A DNA stretch of 37,757 nt from Akkermansia sp. (GCA_017471985.1 JAFURE010000032.1:1-37757), one strand, 5' to 3'; positions 7,869 through 15,847 are shown, counted from the first letter of the stretch. The notes: generated from the sequence alone by a model not told the origin. Made by a program: numbers and translations.

Positions 7869-9163
7869 ACGCAGCAATTCATGTTAGGCAACCCACCCAT
7901 TCTTCCTTCCAAATAGCTCTTTCGCAGTTGATTATCAGGACGTATATCCTTGTACTCAGCCATGGAGATAAGATGAGCCTGGTGAACTTCATCTCTCTCT
8001 GTTACCCATATTTCATCCTTTCGGAAGTTATCACCCTCCATAAGAATGACATCATGCGTGGTAAAGATGAGTTGGAGTTTGCGTTCCTTGCTTTCTACAA
8101 TTCTCCTGAAGCTTCTGATAAGAGATTTAGACAGCGTCGTATGAAGACTCCTGTCCAATTCATCAACAAGATATACTCTATCTCTCTGCTTGTCCAGAAG
8201 AATTGGAAGTAGGTGCAGATAACGTCGGGTTCCATCACTCTCCTTAGCCAAAGGAATGAGTGTTTCTGTTCCATCTGCAGCACTATACGCAGAATAACAC
8301 TTGATAGCCTTAATTCCGGCCTCATCCTTCATAAGCAACATGGAATGATCATCAGGAACGACAAGTACATCCACATCAGAATTTTTAAACTCCGATAAAA
8401 TGTGCTGTGGAACCATATCCTCAATATTCGCATTTAGCTCGTGGAACCGCAGGTTTTCAACCCCGGTATCCGCATTAGCCAAAGCCATGGAATAGTTGCT
8501 AAGCTGAGTCAACAAATCCAGTCCGAGGCCTACACGGCGGCTATCAGCTTCTATAATGCACAATGTCTCGGCAAACCATTTATAGCAAAGCGTCGCATCC
8601 GACAAAAATGCAGAAACCTGTAATTTCATGATTGTTGTCAGGAAAACCTCTTTATCCGGCAAACTTGTGCCCATTTTGACAGCATATTTAACCTCGTCTT
8701 CCGGGGAATCATCAGCTATACCGGTCCCGATTTCACACACCTTTCCGGGGCTTCTGTCGAAAATGCACCTACCCCGACCCTTGGTCGTATCAATAAGCGA
8801 TTCCCTTACTACCTTTCCGGTAAAAACTTCGATTCGGTATTCCATGACGCGCCCCTCTGTAACAAAAGTGCACGCGAACGAGGTCGGCGTTGTTTCCCCT
8901 TCAGGTGAGAACAAATGTGGCTCTACATGGTCCAGAGTACCCAGCAGCACAATACGGCGAAGGCATTTCATCGCGTGAACAAATGTGGATTTTCCGGATG
9001 CGTTACCTCCATAAATCGCCGTGATTGGCAAGAGTTTTGCATATCGCTCGCCGGGTATTTCCATGAGCGATGCGCGGTGTGTCATAAACCTACCCGCAAC
9101 CATCGTAAACTCCGCAGGCTGCAAGTAAGCCATGTAATTCGTATATGAAAAGCTGACTAGCAT
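7865..9163 (-). CDS. AAA-family ATPase, RloA/AbiLi-like
   Basis: This is an ABC/SMC-type ATPase related to the AbiLi/RloA group. Walker A is GGNASGKS (residues 52-59) and Walker B is VYLVDELDRSLH (about residue 330). A downstream TTHD histidine lies in LIFTTHDVILME. The N-terminal MLVSFSYTNYMAY matches the opening strand of AAA_15/AAA_21 proteins. The 432-residue length is typical. With the RloB-like gene, whose start overlaps this stop, it forms a two-gene abortive-infection-type module. In such pairs the ATPase is thought to sense infection and license the partner; that role here is inferred. It has its own near-consensus promoter and no Shine-Dalgarno sequence. Its base composition is AT-richer than the neighbouring transporter genes, which fits acquisition by transfer. 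Confidence 0.88.
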   Translation of the reverse strand: MLVSFSYTNYMAYLQPAEFTMVAGRFMTHRASLMEIPGERYAKLLPITAIYGGNASGKSTFVHAMKCLRRIVLLGTLDHVEPHLFSPEGETTPTSFACTFVTEGRVMEYRIEVFTGKVVRESLIDTTKGRGRCIFDRSPGKVCEIGTGIADDSPEDEVKYAVKMGTSLPDKEVFLTTIMKLQVSAFLSDATLCYKWFAETLCIIEADSRRVGLGLDLLTQLSNYSMALANADTGVENLRFHELNANIEDMVPQHILSEFKNSDVDVLVVPDDHSMLLMKDEAGIKAIKCYSAYSAADGTETLIPLAKESDGTRRYLHLLPILLDKQRDRVYLVDELDRSLHTTLSKSLIRSFRRIVESKERKLQLIFTTHDVILMEGDNFRKDEIWVTERDEVHQAHLISMAEYKDIRPDNQLRKSYLEGRMGGLPNMNCCV

Positions 9164-9180
9164 AGTAATAGGACATACGG

Positions 9181-9209
9181 ATTATACATCACCCACACCA
9201 CATTGTCAA
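9181..9209 (-). promoter_or_regulatory. Consensus sigma70-type promoter of the rloAB-like pair
   Basis: On the minus strand there is a perfect TTGACA, a 17-nt spacer and a perfect TATAAT. The -10 box ends 17 nt before the ATG at 9163, predicting a leader of about 10 nt. This is the strongest promoter sequence in the window. Confidence 0.75.
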
Positions 9210-9219
9210 CCGACAGACA

Positions 9220-9252
9220 TGTGCAAACCCCAATTTTTTCGGAGTTTGCACA
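9220..9252. repeat. Inverted repeat just upstream of the rloA-like promoter
   Basis: Arms TGTGCAAAC and GTTTGCACA (9 bp each, perfect) flank a 15-nt centre. The nearer arm lies about 10 bp upstream of the -35 box. An operator or activator site for the defence pair is one reading. Termination of the upstream minus-strand gene is another, but no T-run follows the stem. I see no gene between 9164 and 9352. Confidence 0.45.
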
Positions 9253-9352
9253 CAATATAACACGGTTAATGTAAAATTCAGCGTCCACTCATCATGAAGA
9301 GCCACCGATGCTTTTAATTCGACCTCTAATAAATGAAATTATGCACCATCCT

Positions 9353-9874
9353 TCAATCAGAAGAATGCAACAAATCTTTGCGAAACAATAATTCGCGACC
9401 TTCAGTTGTAATTGCAAATACCCCACGTTGATTATCTATGACTTTAATAAGCTCTCGCTTGTTTGCCAAGCCAAAAATCATGTGCGTGTACGAACGTTTC
9501 CAATTCATAGCATTAAGAGCGTCATCTTTACTGAAATATCTAAATTTTGATGCCCATATAAGCAGCGTAGTAATATTTTCCTCCAATTCTTCTCTTTGTT
9601 TCTTTTCTTTCTGCTTATAGAGCGCTAACTCACGACTTTGACGTATAAGTCTGATATATTCCAGAGTATGAGCCGGAAAACATTGAGACAGTCGAAATCT
9701 GAGATTTTTCTTGTATATTCTGCGAATTATTCGCCATAGCCCTAGTAAAGTTGAACTGATTACCCTTCGCAACCAAATTATAATACTGGCTAACGCGCCA
9801 TAAATCACCCACTCGGCAATTCCCCAAAATGTAAATTCCAAGTTAGAATAGTAATGATGAATAAGGCTATGCAT
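9353..9874 (-). CDS. Membrane-anchored protein with C-terminal winged-helix-like domain, unknown function
   Basis: I do not recognise the family. Residues about 14-35 form one membrane segment (FWGIAEWVIYGALASIIIWL), followed by a basic stretch. A charged, probably coiled helix covers about residues 80-105 (ALYKQKEKKQREELEENI). The last 65 residues look like a winged helix: FSKDDALNAM..., a helix FGLANKRELIKV, then a beta-wing VFAITTEGRELL of the kind found in DNA-binding or protein-interacting domains. The gene lies between the RloAB-like pair and the HpaII-type operon and is AT-rich like both. It may be an accessory factor or a cargo gene. The start follows a promoter only 6 nt upstream. 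Confidence 0.6.
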   Translation of the reverse strand: MHSLIHHYYSNLEFTFWGIAEWVIYGALASIIIWLRRVISSTLLGLWRIIRRIYKKNLRFRLSQCFPAHTLEYIRLIRQSRELALYKQKEKKQREELEENITTLLIWASKFRYFSKDDALNAMNWKRSYTHMIFGLANKRELIKVIDNQRGVFAITTEGRELLFRKDLLHSSD

Positions 9875-9880
9875 TCATTA

Positions 9881-9908
9881 ATTGTAGCATATTTTTCATA
9901 TCGCACAA
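9881..9908 (-). promoter_or_regulatory. Promoter of the membrane/winged-helix gene, leaderless spacing
   Basis: On the minus strand TTGTGC, 16 nt, TACAAT ends 6 nt before the ATG at 9874. Transcription would begin at or next to the start codon. Confidence 0.5.
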
Positions 9909-10201
9909 GCTCCCAATTATAACTGTTTTTATTTCACTGTTAATGCAATCTTTCTTGAATACAAGTGATAATATACACCAGTTACAAAAAAATAAGGCAA
10001 AGCTTCAAATTTAGCATACTGCGAGATTTTGGAAAATGAAAAGGCGGATAAACATAAGGGAACCTGATATAAGCCTTACGAAAAACAATTCTATCCGACC
10101 GTCTGACAATCAAAGACGAACGACACATCAGGATCCAAAGTCGCTAAGTAAGAGTCATTTTGATAATTTGAGCATACCGCAGCCGATAACGCTCTCCATG
10201 C

Positions 10202-10230
10202 TTGACACAGCAGGAGGAAAAGCATATACT
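10202..10230 (+). promoter_or_regulatory. Strong promoter of the C5-methyltransferase operon, leaderless, with inverted repeat
   Basis: TTGACA (10202-10207), a 17-nt spacer and TATACT (10225-10230) end 6 nt before the ATG at 10237. This predicts a leaderless mRNA and decides the start. An inverted repeat, ATGCTT at 10198-10203 and AAGCAT at 10220-10225, brackets the spacer and overlaps both boxes. It is a plausible operator for the helix-turn-helix domain of the protein made. The 327 bases from 9910 to 10236 hold nothing else I can support. Confidence 0.7.
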
Positions 10231-10236
10231 CGAAAC

Positions 10237-11529
10237 ATGCAGACTAACGAGGAGGTATTGCAAGCTCTTGGCAATAAAATCAAAACCAGACGGGAACGAG
10301 CCGGACTCACCCCGACAGCTTTAGCATCTTTAATTGGACTGTCGCGCGCGGAGTTACTAAAAGCAGAGACCGGAGAGTTAGACATTACCGTTTTGGTGCT
10401 GATGCGACTCTTAGATTGTTTTAAAGTTGATTATATCACCTTTATGAGCGACGCACAAACTCCTTTTGAAGAAGAGAATCAGGCAAAGGTAACGGCTGAC
10501 AAACAGCCGAATGAAGAGATTAAAGCGGAGTCGAAGACTTTGAAGGCCATTGATCTATTTGCTGGCATCGGTGGAATTCGAATGGGATTTGACCAAGCAT
10601 TCGAAGAAAATATTGAAACGGTTTTCGTATCCGAATGGGATAGCTATGCGCAGAAGACGTACAGAGCGAACTACCTTGATTTGAACCCCATAGCAGGTGA
10701 TATAACTCAAATTGATGAAAAGGAAATACCCGAGTTCGACATATGTTTGGCCGGCTTTCCCTGCCAGGCTTTCAGTCTAGCCGGGCAGAGAAAAGGGTTC
10801 AATGATGACTACAAGGGAATGTCACGAGGCACTCTTTTCTTTGATGTAGCCAGAATTTGCAGTCACCATCGCCCCAAGGTTATTTTCTGTGAAAACGTCA
10901 AAGGTCTTACCATCCACGATAAAGGGAGAACGTTTAAAATCATCACAGGCACCTTGGAACAGATGGGATATAAAGTATTCCACAAAGTGCTAAACTCCAA
11001 GGATTTTGGAGTACCTCAAAATCGCGAAAGAATTTATATTGTCGCGTTCAGGGATGATATAGCGCCTGATAAGTTCTCCTTCCCGGAACCTACCGGTAAA
11101 AAGGTTACCATCAGGGACATCATGGAGAAAAAGCCTGTTTCTGTAAAATACTACCTCAGCGATGTCTACATCGAAACGTTGAAACGGCACAAGGCCAGAC
11201 ACGAAGCGAAAGGAAACGGCTTTGGCTACGAGATTCGACCGCTCGATAGCATTGCCGGCGCCATTGTATGCGGTGGCATGGGGAGAGAGAGAAACCTTAT
11301 CATAGATGACCGATTAACCGACTTTACCCCGGTAACGCACATTAAGGGCAATGTGAATCGGGAGGGTATTCGAAAAATGACCCCTCGCGAATGGGCTCGC
11401 CTACAAGGATTCCCCGACAGCTATATCCTTCCCCTGTCTGATGTTCACTTATACAAGCAGTTTGGTAACAGCGTGACGGTTCCCGTTATTCGTGCTATTG
11501 CAGAAGAAATCAAAAAAGTAATTTTGTGA
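10237..11529 (+). CDS. DNA (cytosine-5-)-methyltransferase with N-terminal XRE-type HTH
   Basis: This is the modification enzyme of a type II restriction system; it transfers a methyl group from AdoMet to C5 of cytosine. Residues about 5-65 form a helix-turn-helix (GNKIKTRRERAGLTPTALA, then LIGLSRAELLKAETG). The catalytic part has motif I DLFAGIGGIRMGF, motif IV GFPCQAFSLAG with the catalytic cysteine near residue 176, motif VI FCENVKG, motif VIII QNRERIYIV, and motifs IX/X RLQGFPDSY and QFGNSV. The open frame extends upstream to 10036. That stretch covers a consensus promoter and reads as low-complexity, so I start at 10237 (430 aa). HTH fusions of this kind repress their own operon in systems such as SsoII and MspI. 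Recognition of CCGG is inferred from the HpaII-like partner, which begins 1 bp later. Confidence 0.9.
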   Translation: MQTNEEVLQALGNKIKTRRERAGLTPTALASLIGLSRAELLKAETGELDITVLVLMRLLDCFKVDYITFMSDAQTPFEEENQAKVTADKQPNEEIKAESKTLKAIDLFAGIGGIRMGFDQAFEENIETVFVSEWDSYAQKTYRANYLDLNPIAGDITQIDEKEIPEFDICLAGFPCQAFSLAGQRKGFNDDYKGMSRGTLFFDVARICSHHRPKVIFCENVKGLTIHDKGRTFKIITGTLEQMGYKVFHKVLNSKDFGVPQNRERIYIVAFRDDIAPDKFSFPEPTGKKVTIRDIMEKKPVSVKYYLSDVYIETLKRHKARHEAKGNGFGYEIRPLDSIAGAIVCGGMGRERNLIIDDRLTDFTPVTHIKGNVNREGIRKMTPREWARLQGFPDSYILPLSDVHLYKQFGNSVTVPVIRAIAEEIKKVIL

Positions 11530-11530
11530 T

Positions 11531-12610
11531 ATGTCAGAAGACTTTAAATCCGCTAATAAGGGAGAATGGAGCGAAGTCTATGTATTTTTCCGTTTGCTGG
11601 GGGATTGCGCCATATTCCCCTGCGATGAAAAATTAAAAAGGACGTCTGAAGCATTTCCTATTCTTCAAATCCTTCGAGGTAACGGAGGAAAAAGTATTTT
11701 GACATGCAAATACGATAGGGAGGCTCAGGTATGGAGGATAGCCAATGCAGAATCCGAAGAAGTGATTGTTTATCCGGCCGAGGGAGCCACAGAAGCAATG
11801 GAGTTGCTCAATTTCATAGAAGCTAAGACCATGCAACACCCCAAGGCCTATAAGTTTCTACAAAGAATTGGTGCACATAGCATAAAGGCGGATTCTGCAA
11901 ATAAGAAGGATATCACTTTGCAGATATGTGATGCAAGAGCAGGAACTGACCCTCTTTGCGGGTTCAGTATCAAGTCCTATTTAGGTCAGCCACCTACTTT
12001 ACTTAACAGTAATAGGGATGGCACAAACTTTTTATACGAGATTAGCAACATATCACCAAATCAAGTGGAATCCTTAAATGAGATAAAAGCCACTAAAGAT
12101 TTGATAAACAAACTAAAAGAGATAGGAGCTTCTCTGACTTTCATAGAGTCGTGTAGTCCCGTATTCAAAGCAAATCTTCGGTACATTGATTCTTCCATGG
12201 AAGCTTTACTAGGAGAACTCATTCGTCTCTACTATGTGGAAGATCTGACGACCATACACGAAGCGACTGAAGTATTAGCAAAGCAAGATCCATTGAACTT
12301 TAAGGATGCCGGACCATATCAGGAGTATGTGAAACGCTTGCTGGTGGCAGTATCTCTGGGGATGACACCGGGAACAACATGGAACGGAACAACGGATGAC
12401 ACCAGCGGATTCCTGATTGTAAAACCGGGCGGTGACGTGGTTTCCTATCACATATACAACAGAGACGCATTTAAGCAGTATCTGTATACGTTCACGAAAT
12501 TTGATAAACCTGCACGAAAACGCCACAAATACGGCAAGTTGTTCGAGCAAAATGGGAAAGTCTACATAAAACTGAACTTCCAAATCCGATTTATTAAAAT
12601 CGGAAAATAG
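11531..12610 (+). CDS. Type II restriction endonuclease, HpaII family
   Basis: This is the cleavage partner of the preceding methyltransferase. The N-terminal NKGEWSEVYVFFRLLGD block and the length of 359 residues agree with HpaII-type enzymes (HpaII itself is about 358 aa). The segment LCGFSIKSYLG with its upstream Asp-rich strand is the likely metal-binding core (an S-x-K variant). GFLIVKPGGDVVSYHIYNRDAF near the C-terminus is another family-like block. HpaII cuts CCGG, so the same site is the first expectation here; the sequence alone does not prove it. It starts 1 bp after the methyltransferase stop and ends 2 bp before vsr, so all three genes share one transcript. Expressing the endonuclease second from an HTH-controlled promoter would let methylation come first. 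Confidence 0.82.
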   Translation: MSEDFKSANKGEWSEVYVFFRLLGDCAIFPCDEKLKRTSEAFPILQILRGNGGKSILTCKYDREAQVWRIANAESEEVIVYPAEGATEAMELLNFIEAKTMQHPKAYKFLQRIGAHSIKADSANKKDITLQICDARAGTDPLCGFSIKSYLGQPPTLLNSNRDGTNFLYEISNISPNQVESLNEIKATKDLINKLKEIGASLTFIESCSPVFKANLRYIDSSMEALLGELIRLYYVEDLTTIHEATEVLAKQDPLNFKDAGPYQEYVKRLLVAVSLGMTPGTTWNGTTDDTSGFLIVKPGGDVVSYHIYNRDAFKQYLYTFTKFDKPARKRHKYGKLFEQNGKVYIKLNFQIRFIKIGK

Positions 12611-12612
12611 TT

Positions 12613-13038
12613 ATGGATAGACATACGCCGGAACAAAGGCGTCGAAATATGTCTGCCGTAAAAGGTAAAGACACGAAGCCTGAACTTCTCGTTCGTAAGT
12701 GGCTCCATGCAGCAGGTTACCGCTTCCGTCTGCATGTGAAGGACCTTCCCGGCAAACCTGATATTGTACTACCTAAATACAAGACTGTTATTTTTGTGAA
12801 TGGATGTTTCTGGCATCAGCATCAGGACTGCCAACATGCAAAATTACCGGAAACAAATAAGCAATTTTGGGAAGATAAATTGAGAAAGAACGTCGAGCGC
12901 GACGAGCGGAATTACCAAGAACTGAAAGGCATGGGGTGGAATGTGTGGTTAATATGGGAATGTGAAGTAAAAAATATAGTTAATCACCCAAACCACATGC
13001 GAAATAAGTTAACACATGATTACAAGAGAAATCAATAA
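12613..13038 (+). CDS. vsr: Very short patch repair endonuclease (Vsr)
   Basis: This nicks DNA 5' of the T in T:G mismatches that arise when 5-methylcytosine deaminates, protecting the host from mutation caused by its own methyltransferase. The catalytic Asp lies in GKPDIVLPKY (residue 50). NGCFWHQHQDC contains the Phe/Trp that intercalate at the mismatch and the zinc-binding His/Cys. The N-terminal TPEQRRRNMSAVKGKDTKPE is the family hallmark. Its 141 residues are the usual length. As the last gene of the cytosine restriction operon, its specificity is presumably matched to the methylated site. Confidence 0.95.
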   Translation: MDRHTPEQRRRNMSAVKGKDTKPELLVRKWLHAAGYRFRLHVKDLPGKPDIVLPKYKTVIFVNGCFWHQHQDCQHAKLPETNKQFWEDKLRKNVERDERNYQELKGMGWNVWLIWECEVKNIVNHPNHMRNKLTHDYKRNQ

Positions 13039-13114
13039 CAGGTTATCGTTTGTAAGAAAAAAACAATGACCTAATATCTCAAAATATTGAGCACAGCTTA
13101 GATTTTTTGTTGAT

Positions 13115-13345
13115 TTAGTCACTCTCGCTCATCTCAGTGAGCACAGTTCCCGCGTACCGGAGCCAAGCGACATCGTACACATAAGTCGGGGCGAGAGGTA
13201 GCCCGGTTCCGAGAGCTTGGACGAGTACGTGTCCCGAGCCTCTTTCTTTCAGTACAACATAGGTAATGGAGCCATCCTCACCGGGGTCGAGCCATTCTTC
13301 CCTGATTCTGACAATATCACCGCGCTTTATCTCTCGTTCTGTCAT
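13115..13345 (-). CDS. Small KOW/SH3-like protein, unknown function
   Basis: This 76-residue protein begins MTEREIKRGDIVRIREEW. That is the beta-strand pattern of a KOW/SH3-type barrel, continuing with GSITYVVLKERGSGHVLVQAL. I cannot name a family. It has a credible promoter 22 bp upstream and is convergent with the restriction operon. Such small barrels often bind RNA or protein, but no function can be assigned. The acidic tail (EMSESD) is unusual for an RNA binder. Confidence 0.55.
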   Translation of the reverse strand: MTEREIKRGDIVRIREEWLDPGEDGSITYVVLKERGSGHVLVQALGTGLPLAPTYVYDVAWLRYAGTVLTEMSESD

Positions 13346-13367
13346 GCCTATTTCTGATAACGTGGCT

Positions 13368-13396
13368 ATTATAGCTTAGTTTGTTCCACAAGTAAA
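13368..13396 (-). promoter_or_regulatory. Promoter of the small KOW-like gene
   Basis: On the minus strand TTTACT, 17 nt, consensus TATAAT. It lies 22 nt before the ATG at 13345, giving a short leader of about 15 nt. Confidence 0.6.
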
Positions 13397-13404
13397 CCAG
13401 AATT

Positions 13405-13436
13405 GTTGAAAAGGAACATATAGTTCCCTTTTCAAC
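13405..13436. terminator. Hairpin between rimO and the small KOW-like gene, possible terminator
   Basis: Arms GTTGAAAAGGAAC and GTTCCCTTTTCAAC pair along 13 bp with a single bulged base and an ATATA loop. On the plus strand the stem is followed by a T-rich run (ATCTTTCTTT). It is well placed to end rimO transcription, although on that strand the T-run is weak. An operator role is possible because it sits 9 bp upstream of the -35 box at 13391. Confidence 0.4.
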
Positions 13437-13525
13437 ATCTTTCTTTCGCAAGACCTCGAAGATATCGCGGAGGTCAATACCCCCGTGCGGGCGCAGTAAT
13501 ATTGCCCTGCTACGCCAGCCGTGAC

Positions 13526-14905
13526 TTATTCCTCCTCCTCTGCGAAATCCTCAGCGCCGTCGGCGAAGAGTTCGTAGGCGATGGAGTCGACGATGGTGAC
13601 ATCGGCGAATTCGCCAACAGGCAAAGCGGGGTCGACGTGGATGGTGCCGTCGACGTCGGGGGCATCCCACGGGCCGCGGGCGATGCCGGGGGAGTCGACC
13701 AGCACACGGATGGTCTTGCCCACGCATTCCTGGCCGATTTCATCGGCGATGCCGGCCAGAATCATGGAGAGTTCATTGGCGCGGCGCTTGCGGGTGGCAT
13801 GGTGCACCTGCCCCTTCATTTTGGCGGCGAGTGAGCCCTCCTCACGGGAGTAGGGGAACACGCCGGCGCGCTCGAAACGGAACTCACGAATGAAGTCACG
13901 CAGCTCGGCGTGGTCCTCCTCGGTCTCGCCGGGCAGGCCGCTGATGAAGGTGGTGCGCAGGCCAATACCGGGCACGGCGGCGCGCAGGTCGCGGATAAGG
14001 TTGCGGATGTAGTCGCCGTCCGTCTTGCGGCGTTGCTCCTCAAGGATATGGGCGGAGATGTGCTGCAGGGGGATATCCACATATTTCACCACCTTGTCGC
14101 AGGTGGCAAACACCTCGGTGAGCTCGCGGCTCCAGTGAGCGGGGTGAGTATAGAGCACGCGCACCCAGAAATCGCCGGGCATGTCATTGATAGCGCGCAG
14201 CAGGGTGGCCAGTGACTCACCGCGCGAGGAATCCACCCCGCTGGTTTTATCGGCCTTCTGCTCCCACTTATCCATGCCGTAGTAGGTGGTATCCTGAGCG
14301 ATGAGGTTAATCTCCTTGCAGCCCTGCTCCACGAGCGCGCGAACCTCGCGCAGCACATTGGCCTGCGGGCGGCTGCGGTGACCGCCGCGAATACGGGGAA
14401 TCACGCAGTAGGCGCAGGCGTGATTGCAACCCTCGGCAATCTTGACATAGGCGGTGTGAGGTGAAGTCAGGCGGTAGCGCACATCGCCGAAGTCGGGCAT
14501 GAGCTTCGACACCTTGGTGCTGTAAATCTTCTCTGCCGTACCGGCCAGACAGGCAGCGGCGATATCGGCGATATCGCACACCTTGTCCACCCCCACAAAG
14601 CAATCGGCCTCGGGCATGATTTTGACCAGCTCGGCAGCATAGCGCTGTGACAGACAACCGGCAACGATAATTTTCTGGTCAGCGGGGGCATTCCCCTCCT
14701 CGCGAGCGCGAGCGGCGGCAAAGATGGTGTCAATGGCCTCCTGCTTGGCGGGGTCGATGAAGGCGCAGGTATTGATGATAAGCAAAGCGGCCTGTTCAGG
14801 CTCGGTCTTCACATACCCCGCCGCCAACAGACGGTCGGTCATTACCTCTGAATCCACCAGATTTTTCGCACAACCGAGGGATATTATCGCAAACGGAACT
14901 GACAT
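13526..14905 (-). CDS. rimO: Ribosomal protein S12 methylthiotransferase RimO
   Basis: A radical-SAM enzyme that adds a methylthio group to an aspartate of ribosomal protein S12. The opening MSVPFAIISLGCAKNLVDSE carries the first cluster cysteine of the UPF0004 domain. The radical-SAM cluster motif CNHACAYCVIPRIRG lies at about residues 158-172. A C-terminal TRAM domain spans about residues 385-450. The 459-residue length is normal. HAC in place of the usual HRC or YRC in the motif is a minor variation. The gene starts 6 nt after a -10 box, which points to a leaderless message. It ends in a Glu-rich tail (AEDFAEEEE) beyond the usual TRAM end. Confidence 0.95.
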   Translation of the reverse strand: MSVPFAIISLGCAKNLVDSEVMTDRLLAAGYVKTEPEQAALLIINTCAFIDPAKQEAIDTIFAAARAREEGNAPADQKIIVAGCLSQRYAAELVKIMPEADCFVGVDKVCDIADIAAACLAGTAEKIYSTKVSKLMPDFGDVRYRLTSPHTAYVKIAEGCNHACAYCVIPRIRGGHRSRPQANVLREVRALVEQGCKEINLIAQDTTYYGMDKWEQKADKTSGVDSSRGESLATLLRAINDMPGDFWVRVLYTHPAHWSRELTEVFATCDKVVKYVDIPLQHISAHILEEQRRKTDGDYIRNLIRDLRAAVPGIGLRTTFISGLPGETEEDHAELRDFIREFRFERAGVFPYSREEGSLAAKMKGQVHHATRKRRANELSMILAGIADEIGQECVGKTIRVLVDSPGIARGPWDAPDVDGTIHVDPALPVGEFADVTIVDSIAYELFADGAEDFAEEEE

Positions 14906-14911
14906 GCGCCC

Positions 14912-14940
14912 ATCATACCCCAGGGCGGGGCTTTTGGCAA
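14912..14940 (-). promoter_or_regulatory. rimO promoter, leaderless spacing
   Basis: On the minus strand TTGCCA, 17 nt, TATGAT ends 6 nt before the ATG. The base run GGGG precedes the -10 box, as in the promoter at 16687. Confidence 0.65.
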
Positions 14941-14948
14941 GAGCAAAG

Positions 14949-15072
14949 AAAGTTGAAAGTTGAAGGTTGGAAGTTGAAAGTGAAAAATTCGGCGGGCTTT
15001 CGCCCGCAGATATGCGTGGCGCAAACCTCCGAGCTTAAATATCCAAAATCAAACTTCCAACTTTCAACTTCC
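14949..15072. repeat. Composite repeat with heptad arrays in opposite orientation around a GC hairpin
   Basis: Five 7-bp units of the type AAAGTTG run from 14949 to 14983. At the other end the complement type (TTCCAAC, TTTCAAC) repeats every 7 bp from 15041 and runs into the stop codon of the next gene. Between them is a perfect hairpin GCGGGC/GCCCGC with a TTTC loop, plus about 45 bp of unique sequence. The inverted arrays make the whole unit look like a small mobile or expansion-prone element. Confidence 0.7.
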
Positions 15073-15507
15073 TCACCGGTTCCAGGCACCCAGGCGACGG
15101 CTGAAGGTGCTGACCTCGCGCCCATAGGCGGCGGAGTGGGTTCCCTGCGCCAGAGCGCCGAAGTTGACATCGAAACCGTAGAGGTGCGAGGGCGGGGCCT
15201 GCACGTAGTTCTTTTTATCGATGGAATAGTGAACCGAGGTCTCCTGCCCTACGCGGCCATAGGAGACAGTGAGAGTACGGTCGGCATTCGCCCGCACCCA
15301 GGGGGCTTCCACCTCATCGAGCAATTCGGCGCAGAGGGTTTCATCCTCGTACTTCACCACATGCAAAGCTTTTCCCGTGAATGGGATAAGCCCCACACAA
15401 GTCCACGAGAACCGACCGAATTGAAGGGTCTGACTCTGCAGAACAACCGCTGCGGCCATCACTGTCAGGGCCACCATTACCACTACTGCTGTCAGGTACG
15501 TTTTCAT
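15073..15507 (-). CDS. Small single-span membrane or exported protein, unknown function
   Basis: I do not recognise the family. The N-terminal segment TYLTAVVVMVALTVMAAAVVL is one membrane span or uncleaved signal. About 115 residues follow, probably beta-rich and periplasmic (SWTCVGLIPFTGKALHVVKY, then YVQAPPSHLYGFDVNFGAL). I prefer the ATG at 15507; an in-frame GTG at 15522 would add five residues. Its 3' end is overlapped by the heptad repeat. It and the next small membrane protein both lie between rimO and the FKBP gene on the same strand, but about 80-100 bp apart, so co-transcription is not certain. Confidence 0.55.
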   Translation of the reverse strand: MKTYLTAVVVMVALTVMAAAVVLQSQTLQFGRFSWTCVGLIPFTGKALHVVKYEDETLCAELLDEVEAPWVRANADRTLTVSYGRVGQETSVHYSIDKKNYVQAPPSHLYGFDVNFGALAQGTHSAAYGREVSTFSRRLGAWNR

Positions 15508-15606
15508 CCACCGTTCAGACACCGCAGCGGCGCTCTGCGTTCAACGAAAATAAGCCAAAACTCCGTCATTCACACAACTGTTAGACGGAGACGGGAAAGC
15601 GCTGAA

Positions 15607-15786
15607 TCAGCGGTTACGGATAGCCGAAATCAGCAGCCAGGCAGCCCAGATAATATCCAGAACGGAGAAAGCGAAAAAGGCCACGCGATATCCGCCCTCG
15701 GGCATGTTGAGCGCATACATCAGAAAGAAGGCACCCAGCACAGCAAAAAAGGCGCTGCGAATAAACTTGCCTGTACGAGTATTCAT
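15607..15786 (-). CDS. Small two-span membrane protein, unknown function
   Basis: A 59-residue protein from the ATG at 15786, with two hydrophobic helices (SAFFAVLGAFFLMYALNM and VAFFAFSVLDIIWAAWLLI). The frame is open upstream to 15846, but that part reads as non-membrane filler and would abut the FKBP stop. The gene lies 61 bp downstream of the FKBP gene on the same strand and may share its transcript. No function can be inferred from sequence. Confidence 0.5.
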   Translation of the reverse strand: MNTRTGKFIRSAFFAVLGAFFLMYALNMPEGGYRVAFFAFSVLDIIWAAWLLISAIRNR

Positions 15787-15847
15787 AACGAAGATTGGGG
15801 GGATAAAAGCTCTGCGGGCAGTTCCCCACCCGCAGAGCGGTTGCAAA

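Noticed and set aside
10036..10236. N-terminal extension of the C5 methyltransferase from an upstream ATG
   Set aside because: It covers a consensus promoter and inverted repeat and has no recognisable domain. The HTH begins just after 10237.
14949..15072. Possible small CRISPR array from short repeats
   Set aside because: The units are 7 bp and contiguous without unique spacers, and no cas gene is present.
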